This document shows, piece after piece, positions 1 to 8,236 of a stretch of 33,704 nucleotides of DNA (positions within the stretch are counted from its first letter, which is position 1; each line of letters opens with the position of its first letter). Both the position numbers and the translations under genes were made by a program. Origin of the DNA: Modestobacter altitudinis (GTDB lineage: Bacteria; Actinomycetota; Actinomycetes; Mycobacteriales; Geodermatophilaceae); contig NZ_SJEW01000057.1 of the NCBI RefSeq assembly GCF_005930475.1, positions 1 to 33,704 on the forward strand, given 5' to 3'. The notes below the pieces were generated by a model. The model ran no database searches and was not told where the DNA came from. It saw only the letters and a list, made by a program, of their open reading frames with translations.

Positions 1-42
1 GGCGGGCACCGTCCACCCCCGCCAGGCCCGCAGGCCGACGCC

Positions 43-600
43 TCAGCCGTCCGGGGACACCCCGTGGCCGGCACGTCGGACGGCCAGCGGGAGCACGTAC
101 CAGGTGAGCAGGGCCACCAGGGCGGTCAGCGAGCTGCCCACCACCGCCTGCCAGCGGCCGAGAGCGACGTCCAGGATCAGCAGCAGCGCGCCGCAGATCG
201 CCGGGGCCAGCAGCGCGAGGCCGACGATGAGGAGCCGGTCGGCGATGAGCACCAGCGCCGACTTCTGCCGCCGGCGGAACACCAGCCGGTGGACGGACAC
301 CGGTGCGATGAAGACCAGGGTCGCCAGCGCCGTGGACACCAGCGTCACCGTGTAGACCGTCAGCTCGAAGTCGTCGAGCTCGCGGAACCGCTGGGTGAAG
401 GCGAGGCTCATCAGGAACGCGAAGAGGATCTGGACGCCGGTGAAGGCAACCCGCAGCTCCTGCAGGAGCTCGGCGAGGTTGCGGTCCAGGACCTGGTCGA
501 GCGTCTCGCCGCGGGACTCCGCGCTGCGGACGGCCAGGACCGGGTCGAACCGCCCGCCGGAGGCGGGTGCCTGCCGGTCGACGGGCGGCCGCCGCCTCAT
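43..600 (-). CDS. DUF6328 family membrane protein
   Basis: A protein of about 185 residues. The cytoplasmic N-terminal part carries the typical signature LDRNLAELLQELRVAFTGVQ, followed by about four hydrophobic segments (VQILFAFLMSLAF; LTVYTVTLVSTALATLVFIA; LLIVGLALLAPAICGALLLIL; LTALVALLTWYVLPLAV). This matches the actinobacterial DUF6328 family, whose biochemical role is unknown to me. The frame is open up to a GTG at 657. I prefer the ATG at 600 because a GAGG-like site lies about 11 bases upstream and the extra residues are Arg/Pro-rich and unlike the family. It reads towards the window edge, so any operon partners lie outside. Family assignment is fairly sure; the start is not. Confidence 0.8.
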   Translation of the reverse strand: MRRRPPVDRQAPASGGRFDPVLAVRSAESRGETLDQVLDRNLAELLQELRVAFTGVQILFAFLMSLAFTQRFRELDDFELTVYTVTLVSTALATLVFIAPVSVHRLVFRRRQKSALVLIADRLLIVGLALLAPAICGALLLILDVALGRWQAVVGSSLTALVALLTWYVLPLAVRRAGHGVSPDG

Positions 601-969
601 GGCCGCCGACCTCGCGCCGTCCTGCGCAAGCCTGCCGGGAGGCCGACCGCTCGGCACCTGGGTGTGCGGACCCGGTGCGCCGCCCGGCCGGTCGGAGTGG
701 TCACGTCCGGGAGTGTCGCAGTTCCCGGCCGTGCACGGTCAGCGCGTGGACCAGGACCGGGCCCGCTGCCTGGAGCACGGTCCACCGTGCCGCGGCGGGC
801 GGGTCGACGCGTCACCCGGGGAGGGTGAGGCGCCGCGGTCCCGGACGGTCGGGCGGCGCATGCGGCGAGTGGTCCCGGGGTAGACGAGGCCCGACGTCGC
901 GACGTCGGGTGGTCACGCTCAGCCCGGGAGCGGCAGGCCGCCGACGCACGACGCGGAGGAGTGTGGCTC
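601..969. other. Intergenic region between divergent genes
   Basis: This stretch separates the minus-strand DUF6328 gene from the plus-strand gene at 970. Open frames here are Arg/Pro/Gly-rich and look like GC-driven chance frames. The one clear element is the perfect palindrome at 890-909. No convincing -35/-10 pair was seen. Confidence 0.5.
890..909. promoter_or_regulatory. 20-bp perfect palindrome, possible operator
   Basis: The sequence CCCGACGTCGCGACGTCGGG is a perfect inverted repeat with 10-base arms and no spacer. It lies about 60 bases upstream of the start of the small gene at 970 and within the divergent gap to the DUF6328 gene. A spacer-free symmetric site of this size suits a dimeric repressor. 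As RNA it would form an 8-bp stem with a CGCG loop. Function is inferred from symmetry and position only. Confidence 0.45.
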
Positions 970-1335
970 GTGGCTGGATGCCCGGCCGATGCCCGTGCCG
1001 CTGCGGTGGCCGACGCGCTGGCGCCCTGCCCGTGGCGGGAGTTCACCGATCGGATGCTCGCCCGACGGGTCGTGGCGGCGGTGGACCGGCACGACCTCAC
1101 CGTGTTCGTCGCCGGGGAGCCCGGTGCCGACGTCGGCGACTTCGGGCCGGTGGACCCGGCGGATCCCGGTGACGGCCGCGTCGAGGCGGTGGTGCGGGCC
1201 CTGGACCAGCGCCGGTGGCGCGGATCCTCCCTCGACCGGTTGTGCGCCGAGCTGGTGGCCTCCCTCGAGTCGTGGCAGACCGCGCGGGACTCCTTCGACG
1301 AAGAGGACCTGCGCCGGCTGCTCGAGGGCCGGTAG
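970..1335 (+). CDS. Hypothetical protein (121 aa)
   Basis: An unrecognised small soluble protein, rich in Ala, Asp and Arg, with no membrane segment or signal peptide. Its C-terminal third looks helical and charged (LCAELVASLESWQTARDSFDEEDLRRLLEGR in part). The frame is open from a GTG at 961, but GGAGGA at 955-960 abuts that codon. The in-frame GTG at 970 sits 9 bases after the same site and is the better start. The gene follows the 20-bp palindrome at 890-909, which may control it. Codon use is like its neighbours, so it is probably a real gene, but I cannot assign a function. Confidence 0.5.
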   Translation: MAGCPADARAAAVADALAPCPWREFTDRMLARRVVAAVDRHDLTVFVAGEPGADVGDFGPVDPADPGDGRVEAVVRALDQRRWRGSSLDRLCAELVASLESWQTARDSFDEEDLRRLLEGR

Positions 1336-1806
1336 TCCCGCCGCCCGGGAGCCCTGCTGCCGGGCCATGGCCGTCCGCACCCCGCTCGCGCTGTCGTCGA
1401 CGGGGTCCGGCGTTCGTGGTCGTCTGCTCCGCCCGGCCGGTGGCCGGTGCCCCGCGGGGCGCGGGGCAGGAGGCCAGCGAGGCCGCCCGGGTCGCGATCA
1501 CCGACCTCCCGGCGCTCGCCGTCCTCTCGCCGGTCGACGGCTGGCTCGCCCGCGCCCTGTCCGCCGACGGCGGACCGCAGCCCTCCTGACCCGCTCCCTG
1601 GAGCCCGAGCACGCCGCCGGCCGGGGCGGGTGACCAGGTGCGGCCTGAGCGGACGCTGTGACACCGGAGGCGTCCATCGGCGCGTCGGCGGCGTGCCGGT
1701 CCCGACCGTGCGGCAACCCGCTGACAGCGGGGCGGCGTCGGGCCAGCATGGGTGCGGTTCGCCACGGGGGATGTGCCCGGCTGAGCAGATGGCGGGGGTG
1801 GGGTCC
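1336..1806. other. Gap with a possible small gene remnant
   Basis: There is no well-supported gene in this stretch. It contains the low-confidence frame at 1416-1589 and, near 1709-1731, a short CCCGC/GCGGG hairpin in the likely promoter region of the following gene. The rest looks like ordinary GC-rich spacer. Confidence 0.45.
1416..1589 (+). pseudogene. Short frame, possible gene remnant
   Basis: From a GTG at 1416 the frame reads VVVCSARPVAGAPRGAGQEA and then a protein-like stretch including VAITDLPALAVLSPVDGWLA, ending at a stop at 1589 (57 residues). The hydrophobic spacing looks more like real protein than the other frames here, but there is no ribosome binding site and no family that I recognise. 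It could be the C-terminal end of a decayed gene or a chance frame. Confidence 0.2.
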
Positions 1807-2991
1807 ATGACGGACCTGACGACGGCACGCGGCTCCGACCTGCGCGAGCCGGACCCCCTCCCCGGGCTCGCTGCCCCGGACGCCGACCTGCCGGCCGGAC
1901 CCGCGGTCGCCGTCCGTGAGGGCGTGCCGTTGACCCGCCTGCTCGCCCTGGCCCGGCTCAGCGCACCGCAGGCGCTCGAGCTGGCCGCGGGCCTGCTGGC
2001 GGAGGCGGCCGGGCCAGGGGCCCGGGCCCGGCCGGACCGGGCGCTCGTCGGCACCGACGGACGGGTGGTCCTCGACCCGGCCCCGGACGGCGGAGGCAGC
2101 GGGAGCCCACCGGCGGGCGGGGTGACCGGCGACGCGCTGGGCACGGTGCTCGCCCAGGTGGCCGGTGCCGCCCGGCTGCGCGGCCGCCCCGCCGACCCGG
2201 CCGCCGAGGAGCTGCTGACCGAGCTCGACCGGGCGGCGACGGACCTGCCCGGCGCCGGTGCGTCCGCCGTCGCAGCCCGGCTGCGGGAGACGGCCGCCCG
2301 GATCGACCGCGATGTGGTGCGCGGGGAGCTCGCCGCGCTGGTGCGCGCCGTCTGTGACCGGGCCGCCCCGGCGCCGGGCCGGGCAGCGGCAGGGAGCCCG
2401 TCGCCCGGGCGCCGCCCGGCCGCCCGCGTCCCGCTGGGGGAGAGCAGGACCACGATGCGGCGCATCGGGGTGTGGCTGTTCTCGGTGGTGGTGCTCGCCG
2501 CGGGCGTCGTGGTGGAGGTCGCCCTCGTGCGGGACGACATCGCCGCCGACATCGAGCTGCTGCTCGACGCCGGGCGCAGCGGGTCGGCGGCTTCCACCGC
2601 ATCGGAGCGCGACGGCCTGCCGATCGCCCCACCCGCCCCCGCGGCGGCCGGGAGCGTGGCCGCCGTCGACCTGCGGCCGCTGGCGCCGTGCGCGCCGGCC
2701 GCGCCCTGCACGCTGCGCCTCCTGGTGCGGCTGGTCCCGGGACCGGACCCGCAGACGGTGACCTGGTCCTACCGGCTCGTCGACCGCTGCACGGGCGCCG
2801 CGACCACCGTGCCGGGCGGGACGGTCACCGTGCCGGCCGGCGGGCAGCGGGCGGCCGCCGTCGGGACCGTCGCGCTGCCCGACCAGCCGTCCGTGGCGGT
2901 CATCGCCGTCACCAGCTCCCCGGCGACCGCGGCCTCCGCGCCGGTGACGGCCGGCTCGTGCCTGCCCGACCGACCCGACGGAACCGGCTGA
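1807..2991 (+). CDS. Single-pass membrane protein upstream of SEDS-PBP fusion
   Basis: A 394-residue protein of unknown function. Residues 1-about 215 are a cytoplasmic-looking region with Ala/Leu/Arg-rich helices, including REGVPLTRLLALARLSAPQALELA and a DGRVVLDPA motif. That arrangement recalls the regulatory, kinase-like parts of some actinobacterial membrane proteins, but no kinase catalytic motif is visible, so this is a weak inference. One membrane segment follows (GVWLFSVVVLAAGVVVEVAL). The extracellular part has paired cysteines (CAPAAPC, later DRC and GSC) and repeated beta-strand-like segments. The ATG at 1807 has a G-rich binding site at 1794-1803; in-frame ATGs at 1771 and 1789 are less likely. 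Its stop lies 12 bases before the ATG of the SEDS-PBP gene, so the two are probably co-transcribed and it may serve that enzyme. Confidence 0.7.
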   Translation: MTDLTTARGSDLREPDPLPGLAAPDADLPAGPAVAVREGVPLTRLLALARLSAPQALELAAGLLAEAAGPGARARPDRALVGTDGRVVLDPAPDGGGSGSPPAGGVTGDALGTVLAQVAGAARLRGRPADPAAEELLTELDRAATDLPGAGASAVAARLRETAARIDRDVVRGELAALVRAVCDRAAPAPGRAAAGSPSPGRRPAARVPLGESRTTMRRIGVWLFSVVVLAAGVVVEVALVRDDIAADIELLLDAGRSGSAASTASERDGLPIAPPAPAAAGSVAAVDLRPLAPCAPAAPCTLRLLVRLVPGPDPQTVTWSYRLVDRCTGAATTVPGGTVTVPAGGQRAAAVGTVALPDQPSVAVIAVTSSPATAASAPVTAGSCLPDRPDGTG

Positions 2992-3002
2992 GGGGGAACA
3001 CC

Positions 3003-6000
3003 ATGCCGATGGGCGGAGCGGTGGGGCTGCCTGCGCACGGGGGCCGCAGTCCACGATGGACCCGGCGTCAGCGCCGCAGGCTGCGCGGCGCCGCGTCTGC
3101 ACCCCTCGGCGCGCCGGCGGACGGGCGACCGGGCCGGCGACGGACCCGGGAACAGCGCCGGAACCGCCGCAGCGCCGCCTTCGACCTGCTCGCCGTCGCC
3201 GCCGCGCTGGCCCTGGTCGGCCTCGGCCTGGCGAACCTGTACCTCATCGGCGAGACCGAGCTGGCCGCCCGGCAGGGCGCGATCGCCGCCGCCGGGGTGC
3301 TCGCCCTCGCGGTCTTCTGGCGGTTCCGGGTGCAGTACCTCAGCGTCCTGGGCTGGGCCGCCTACGGCGCGGCGGTGCTCTTCCTCGTCGGCGTCCTCAC
3401 CGTGGGCCTGTCCGCGAACGGCGCGACCCGGTGGTTCGCGATCGGCTCGCTGACCTTCCAGCCCTCGGAGCTGGCCAAGCTCGGGCTGCTGCTGGCGCTG
3501 GCCGCCGTGCTCGGCTCGTCCCGCCCGGCGGGGCAGCGGTTCGTGCTGGCGGTGCTGCTCGCCGTCCCGCCGATCGCGCTCACCCTGCTGCAGCCCGACC
3601 TCAGCACCACGATGCTGCTGGTCGTCCTGGTCGGGTCGATGCTGGTCATCGGCCGCGTGCCTGCCCGGTTCCTGCTGCCCGTGGCCGCCGCGGTGGTGGT
3701 CTCGACACCGCTGTTGATCAGCCTGCTGCGGCCCTACCAGGTGGAGCGGCTGGGCACCTTCCTGGTCGGTGCGCACGAGTCCCCGACCGGCTCCGGCTGG
3801 GCGCTGCGGCAGGCGCACATCGCGCTCGGCTCCGGCGGGCTGTTCGGCCGGACCGACGACCCGCAGCGCCTCCTGCGCGCGCAGTACCTGCCCGAGCGGG
3901 ACACCGACCTGGCGCTGGCCAGCCTGGTCGGGCAGTGGGGACTGGTCGCCGGCGCCGGCGTGGTGCTCGCCGCGATCGTCCTGGTGTGGCGGCTCGCGCT
4001 GGCCAGCCGGACGTCCCGGACGCCGCACGGCGCTCTCGTCGCCGGCGGACTCGCGGTCCTGTTCGGGGTCGAGGTCGTCGTCTCGGTCGGGGCCAACCTC
4101 GGGCTGCTCCCGCTGGCCGGCGTCCCGTTCCCGCTGCTCAGCAACGGCGGCACGGCCCTGGTGGTGCACCTGGCTGCGATCGGGGTGGTGCTCGGCGTCC
4201 GCCGGGACGGCGCCCGCCGGCGGCTGTGGGCGCTGCCGCGCTGGCGCAACCCCCGGCCGCGGCTGGTCCGGCTGACCGCGGTCGCGCTGTCGCTGCTGCT
4301 GGTCTCCTTCGGGTTCTACGGGTGGCGGCTGCAGCGGACCGAGGGCGCGGCGCTGGCCGCCGTCGGGGACGAGCAGATGACCCGCTGCGTCCGGCTGCCC
4401 GCCGAACGCGGCGCGATCACCGACCGGCACGACCAGCCCCTGGCGGTGAACGCCGCGGACGTCGGCAGCGGGGTGGACCGGGTCTCCGTGGTGCCCGCCC
4501 TGCTCACGGCCCGGCCCGCCGACGTCGACCGGCTGGCCGACCTGACCGGCCGGCCCCGCCCGGACGTGCACGCCGAGATCGGGGCGGCGGAGCCCACCAC
4601 GCTGTCGCTGCCGGTGGCCGAGGTGCCCCGGGTCGTCGGCGACGCGGTCACCGCCGCCGGCATCCCCGGCGTCCTGGTGGCCGCCGAGCCCCGCCGCGCC
4701 TATCCCCAGGGCGCACTGCTCGGGCCGGTCCTCGGCTTCGTGGGGGTGGCCACGCCCGAGGACGAGGAGCGCTGGCCCGGGCTGCCGCAGGCCGAGGTCG
4801 TCGGCCGGGCCGGTCTGGAGCAGCAGTACGACGCGGTGCTCCGCGGGGTGAACGGGCAGCAGTGCCTGTACGTGGACCCGACCGGCGTGCCGGTCGCGCT
4901 CGGCGAGCGGCGGGAGCCCGTGCCCGGCGCCGACCTGCGGCTCTCGATCGACCTGGGCCTGCAGCGCCAGCTGGACACCAGCCTGGCCGCGGCCGTGCGC
5001 GCGCAGCCCCGGCCGCAGGGCAAGATCGGTGCCGCCGTCGCGATGGACCCCCGGTCGGGCCAGGTGCTGGCGATCGCCAGCACGCCGTCGTTCGACAACA
5101 ACGTCTACGGCCCCCCGATCGACGCTGGCGCGCTGCAGGCCGCGGCCGACGCGCCGGGCTCGCCGATGCTCGAGCACGTGACCCAGGCGGTCGCGCCGCC
5201 CGGGTCGACCTTCAAGCTCGTGGTGGCGGCCGCCAACCAGGCCCATCGGGTGTGGGCGCCCGACCGGGTGGTCCCCACCGGGGCCGAGTTCAGCTACGGC
5301 GGCCACGTCTTCGGCAACTGGAAGCCGATGGGCCCGATGGACCTGGTGCAGTCCCTCGCCATCTCCAACGACGTCTACTTCTACAAGCTCGCCGTCGCGC
5401 TCGGGGCCGACGCGATGATCGACACGGCCCGGGCGCTGGGGGTGGGGGAGCGGACCGGGATCGACCTGCCGGGCGAGTCCGCCGGCTACCTGGGCACCCC
5501 GGAGTCGGTGGCGGAGAAGGGCGGCGCCTGGTACGGCGGGTCCACCGTCATCCTGGGCATCGGGCAGGGCGAGCTGCAGGTGACGCCGCTGCAGAACGCC
5601 CGGTGGACCGCCGCCGTCAGCACCGGGAACCTGGTCACCCCGCGGCTGGGCATGGCGATCGGGACCGACGCCGCGACGTACACCGCGCTGCCGGCGCCGG
5701 TCCCGACGCCCGTGCCCTTCGCCGCTGAGCTGGGGCCGGTCCGCGAGGGGATGCGGGCCACGGTCACCGGCGGCACCGCCGTCCGCCTCGCCGGCCTGCC
5801 CGCTGCGGTGGGGGCGAAGACGGGCACCGCGCAGGACGGCGGCCTGCGCGACGACGAGTACGACAACTGGATGACCGCCGCGTCGCCGATGGAGGCCCCG
5901 GAGATCGTGATGACGGCGATGGTGCAGGGGCCGGGCACCGGCGGGAACAGCGCGTCGGCGGTCGTGGCCGACGGCCTGCGGCACTACCTCGACCACCAGC

Positions 6001-6038
6001 CGGACGTCGTCGCCACCGGTCCGGTGCAGGCGCCCTGA
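3003..6038 (+). CDS. SEDS glycosyltransferase / class B penicillin-binding protein fusion
   Basis: A single 1011-residue polypeptide joining the two enzymes that polymerise and cross-link peptidoglycan. Residues about 60-420 form a multi-pass SEDS (FtsW/RodA) domain, with RWFAIGSLTFQPSELAK (QPSE at 153-156), a later QPDLSTTML, PERDTD at 297-302 (the family's essential Asp region) and LAGVPFPLLSNGGTA. A further membrane segment at about 422-442 anchors the penicillin-binding part, with RGAITDR near 468-474. The transpeptidase domain has all three motifs: STFK at 735-738 (nucleophile S735), SND at 788-790 and KTG at 939-941. The ATG at 3003 follows AGGGGGAA. SEDS and PBP partners are normally separate genes, so the fusion fixes their 1:1 pairing. 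Whether it serves elongation, division or another process cannot be told from sequence. It converges on an MreB-like gene. Confidence 0.93.
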   Translation: MPMGGAVGLPAHGGRSPRWTRRQRRRLRGAASAPLGAPADGRPGRRRTREQRRNRRSAAFDLLAVAAALALVGLGLANLYLIGETELAARQGAIAAAGVLALAVFWRFRVQYLSVLGWAAYGAAVLFLVGVLTVGLSANGATRWFAIGSLTFQPSELAKLGLLLALAAVLGSSRPAGQRFVLAVLLAVPPIALTLLQPDLSTTMLLVVLVGSMLVIGRVPARFLLPVAAAVVVSTPLLISLLRPYQVERLGTFLVGAHESPTGSGWALRQAHIALGSGGLFGRTDDPQRLLRAQYLPERDTDLALASLVGQWGLVAGAGVVLAAIVLVWRLALASRTSRTPHGALVAGGLAVLFGVEVVVSVGANLGLLPLAGVPFPLLSNGGTALVVHLAAIGVVLGVRRDGARRRLWALPRWRNPRPRLVRLTAVALSLLLVSFGFYGWRLQRTEGAALAAVGDEQMTRCVRLPAERGAITDRHDQPLAVNAADVGSGVDRVSVVPALLTARPADVDRLADLTGRPRPDVHAEIGAAEPTTLSLPVAEVPRVVGDAVTAAGIPGVLVAAEPRRAYPQGALLGPVLGFVGVATPEDEERWPGLPQAEVVGRAGLEQQYDAVLRGVNGQQCLYVDPTGVPVALGERREPVPGADLRLSIDLGLQRQLDTSLAAAVRAQPRPQGKIGAAVAMDPRSGQVLAIASTPSFDNNVYGPPIDAGALQAAADAPGSPMLEHVTQAVAPPGSTFKLVVAAANQAHRVWAPDRVVPTGAEFSYGGHVFGNWKPMGPMDLVQSLAISNDVYFYKLAVALGADAMIDTARALGVGERTGIDLPGESAGYLGTPESVAEKGGAWYGGSTVILGIGQGELQVTPLQNARWTAAVSTGNLVTPRLGMAIGTDAATYTALPAPVPTPVPFAAELGPVREGMRATVTGGTAVRLAGLPAAVGAKTGTAQDGGLRDDEYDNWMTAASPMEAPEIVMTAMVQGPGTGGNSASAVVADGLRHYLDHQPDVVATGPVQAP

Positions 6039-6070
6039 GGGGTCGTCCCGCTCCTCGCCGGCTCCCTCAG
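6035..6070. terminator. Probable bidirectional terminator, SEDS-PBP / MreB-like
   Basis: CTGAGGG at 6035-6041 pairs perfectly with CCCTCAG at 6064-6070 across a 22-base spacer. Both stop codons of the convergent genes (6036-6038 plus, 6067-6069 minus) lie inside the arms. There is no T-run, as is usual in this GC range. The long loop makes termination uncertain. Confidence 0.4.
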
Positions 6071-7056
6071 CTGCGGCCGTAGGCGGCCAGCAGCCGGCGG
6101 TTGCGCAGCGCCCGGGAGGCGCCCTCGGCCACACAGGTCAGCGGCTCCTCGGCGAGCTTCACCGGCAGGCCCAGGCTCCGCTCCAGCTCGGCGGCGAAGC
6201 CGGGCACCTGCGAGGACCCGCCGAACATCAGCACGCCCTCGGCCATCACGTCGGCGATGGCCTGCGGTGCGAGGTCGTCCAGGCACCCGGACAGCGTCCG
6301 CACGATGTCGTCGGTGACCGGTCGCACGGCCTCGGCCACCTCGGCCGGCTGCACCGTGGCCAGCCGCGGCCGTCCGGTGGCGGTGTCCCGGCCCTGGACG
6401 ACGAGCGGGCCGTCCAGCTCGGTCCCCGCCCGGATCTTGAGGGCCTCGGCCTCCAGTTCGCCGACGTGCAGCTGGTGCTGCTCGCGGACGTGGCGGGCCA
6501 CGGCCTGCGTCATCTCGTCGCCGGCGAGCTTGCTGGTCCGGTGGGCGAGGACCCCGCCGAAGCAGAAGGCCGCCGTCTCGGCCGTGCCGCCCCCGACGTC
6601 CACGACCATGTGCACCCGCCGTTCCAGCGGGTCGAGGCCGCAGCCGACCGCGCCCGCGATCGACTCGTCGAGGGCGGTCACCGGGCGGATGCCGGCCTCC
6701 TCCGCGGCTTCCAGCAGCGCGCGGTGCTCCAGCGCGGTGGAGCCGACCGGGACCCCGATCACGGCGCGGACGCCGGGACTCCAGCCTCGGCGTCCGGCCT
6801 TGTGCAGGACCGAGCGCAGGTAGGTCCGGGCGGTCTCCAGGTCGGTGACCACGCCGTCCTCCAGCGGCCGGACCGCCGACAGCCCGGCCGGCGCGCGACC
6901 GAGCAGGTCGGCCGCCTCGTGCCCGACGGCCAGCACCCGTTCCCGCCGGGACCGCCCTGCGCGCAGCAGCATCACGGTCGGTTCGTCGTAGAGGATGCCG
7001 CGGCGGCCGGAGCTGACGACCGTGTTGGCGGTACCGAGGTCGATGCCGAGTTCCAC
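6067..7056 (-). CDS. MreB-like actin family protein
   Basis: A 329-residue MreB/Mbl-type actin, expected to polymerise on ATP at the inner membrane and guide wall synthesis. Visible motifs are phosphate-1 GIDLGTANTVV (4-14), YDEPTV (23-28), the MreB-like PLEDGVVTDLETAR (64-77), the catalytic-loop segment DESIAGAVG (130-138), phosphate-2 DVGGGTAET (153-161) and the adenosine motif GVLMFGGSSQVPG (274-286). Length is normal for MreB. The frame runs open to 7251, but the GTG at 7056 gives the canonical N-terminus and has an AGGGGGC site upstream. It is a lone gene with no mreC or mreD visible and faces the SEDS-PBP fusion, which suggests a common job in wall growth. The sequence is more divergent than standard MreB, so a related cytoskeletal role is possible. 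Confidence 0.85.
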   Translation of the reverse strand: MELGIDLGTANTVVSSGRRGILYDEPTVMLLRAGRSRRERVLAVGHEAADLLGRAPAGLSAVRPLEDGVVTDLETARTYLRSVLHKAGRRGWSPGVRAVIGVPVGSTALEHRALLEAAEEAGIRPVTALDESIAGAVGCGLDPLERRVHMVVDVGGGTAETAAFCFGGVLAHRTSKLAGDEMTQAVARHVREQHQLHVGELEAEALKIRAGTELDGPLVVQGRDTATGRPRLATVQPAEVAEAVRPVTDDIVRTLSGCLDDLAPQAIADVMAEGVLMFGGSSQVPGFAAELERSLGLPVKLAEEPLTCVAEGASRALRNRRLLAAYGRS

Positions 7057-7489
7057 GCGCGGGCCCCCTGACCGAAGAGTGCCGCTCAGTCTGGGGGTGT
7101 GCCGGGCGTCCGGTCTACGGGTCGGGCCGTCTCGGTTCGCGCAGCGGCCCGTCGCTCGGCGCGTCCCGTGGTGCCGGGCGGCATCCCGCAGGCAGCGGGC
7201 CGAACCCCTCGACGGACTACTGCCGTTATCCCCAACACGGCGCCCGGCCACGGCCCGCCGTCCCCGGCACTGCGCATCGGGGTCGACGGGTCCGGGGGCG
7301 CCCTGCGGGCGCGGCGAGGAGAGGAGGGCTCCACCAGCCGGCCGGTGTCGGACCGCGTGCGGTCCGGTTGGGTGTCAGGTGGCCCGGCCGCCGCGCCCGG
7401 GAGATGCTGGGCGCAGCCGCTGTGACGGCTCCGGACAGTCACCGAGGTCAGGCCCCGCCGGTCGAGCAGCCGGCTCGTGGGGTCGCCGG
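7057..7489. other. Noncoding spacer (433 nt)
   Basis: The stretch separates the start of the MreB-like gene from the end of the GAF-ANTAR gene, both on the minus strand. Frames on either strand are Arg/Pro/Ala-rich without family resemblance. A weak ECF-like pattern on the minus strand near 7100-7140 (GAACC, then CGTAGA about 14 bases on) could drive the MreB-like gene, but I would not rely on it. Nothing else recognised. Confidence 0.45.
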
Positions 7490-8236
7490 TCAGCTCGGGG
7501 CCGCAGGCAGCTGACCCGTGGTGCTCAGGTCGTCGGCGATGTCACGCAGTTTGCGGTTGGTGAGCGACGAGGTGCGCACCAGCACCCCGAACGCCTGGTC
7601 CGCGGTCAGCTTGTACCGCTCCATCAGGATGCCCTTGGCCTGGCCGATCACGTCACGGTGCGCCATGCCGCCGCGCAGGTTCTCCTCGTGCTCCGCGCCG
7701 GCCAGCGCCACGGCGGCATGGCCGGCGAACATCAGGCCGATGTCGTGGGACTCGCCGTCGAAGGCGTTCCGCTGCCGGCTGTAGAGGTTCAGGGCGCCGA
7801 GCTTGTCGCCCTCGACGAACAGCTGGAAGCACAGCATGCTGCCGACCCCCAGCGCCGAGGCCTCCCGCGCGAAGGCCGGCCAGCGCTCCTCGGCGGCCAC
7901 GTCGTCGACCTGGACGACGCTGCTCTCCCAGACCGCATCGAGGCAGGGGCCCTGGCGTAGCTCGCCCTGCAGCGTGTCGACGGCCCGAGGCAGGTCCCCG
8001 GTCCAGGCGCGGGGCTCGACCTGCTCGCGGGCGACCACGTAGCTGATGCCGCACTCGTCGGCGCCGGGGATGGTCGCGGCCGCCACCACGGCGATGGTCC
8101 GCAGGGTCGCCTCGACGTCGCCGTGCTCCTGCTGGAGCTGGCGCGCCACCTGGCTCATCACCTCACCGAGGCCGGCTCGCTCCTCAGTACCTGCGTCGGG
8201 GAGCTGCTGGGCCGTCACGAGTGCCAAGCTACTCAT
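7490..8236 (-). CDS. GAF and ANTAR domain-containing regulator
   Basis: A 248-residue cytoplasmic protein. Residues about 25-175 form a GAF sensor domain (VEATLRTIAVVAAATIPGAD; GPCLDAVWES; FQLFVEGDKLGALNLYS). Residues about 185-240 form an ANTAR RNA-binding domain with the typical HRDVIGQAKGILMERYKLTA and the downstream helix LTNRKLRDIADDL. ANTAR proteins bind paired hairpins in RNA and usually prevent transcription termination; the GAF ligand cannot be predicted. The ATG at 8236 lacks a strong ribosome binding site. A tiny frame at 8229-8264 overlaps it and may couple translation. It is divergent from the 74-residue gene at 8318, with a 19-bp perfect palindrome between them. Confidence 0.9.
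   Translation of the reverse strand: MSSLALVTAQQLPDAGTEERAGLGEVMSQVARQLQQEHGDVEATLRTIAVVAAATIPGADECGISYVVAREQVEPRAWTGDLPRAVDTLQGELRQGPCLDAVWESSVVQVDDVAAEERWPAFAREASALGVGSMLCFQLFVEGDKLGALNLYSRQRNAFDGESHDIGLMFAGHAAVALAGAEHEENLRGGMAHRDVIGQAKGILMERYKLTADQAFGVLVRTSSLTNRKLRDIADDLSTTGQLPAAPS

Noticed and set aside
2769..6134. Antisense open frame of over 1100 codons opposite the SEDS-PBP gene
   Set aside because: It is Gly/Arg/Gln/His-rich with no domain, and results from GC-skewed third positions of the real gene.
6067..7251. 65-residue N-terminal extension of the MreB-like protein
   Set aside because: It is Arg-rich and lies before the canonical GIDLGTANT start; the GTG at 7056 has a ribosome site.
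7099..7425. Possible genes in the 433-base spacer after the MreB-like start
   Set aside because: Frames on both strands are Arg/Pro/Ser-rich, lack ribosome sites and resemble no family.
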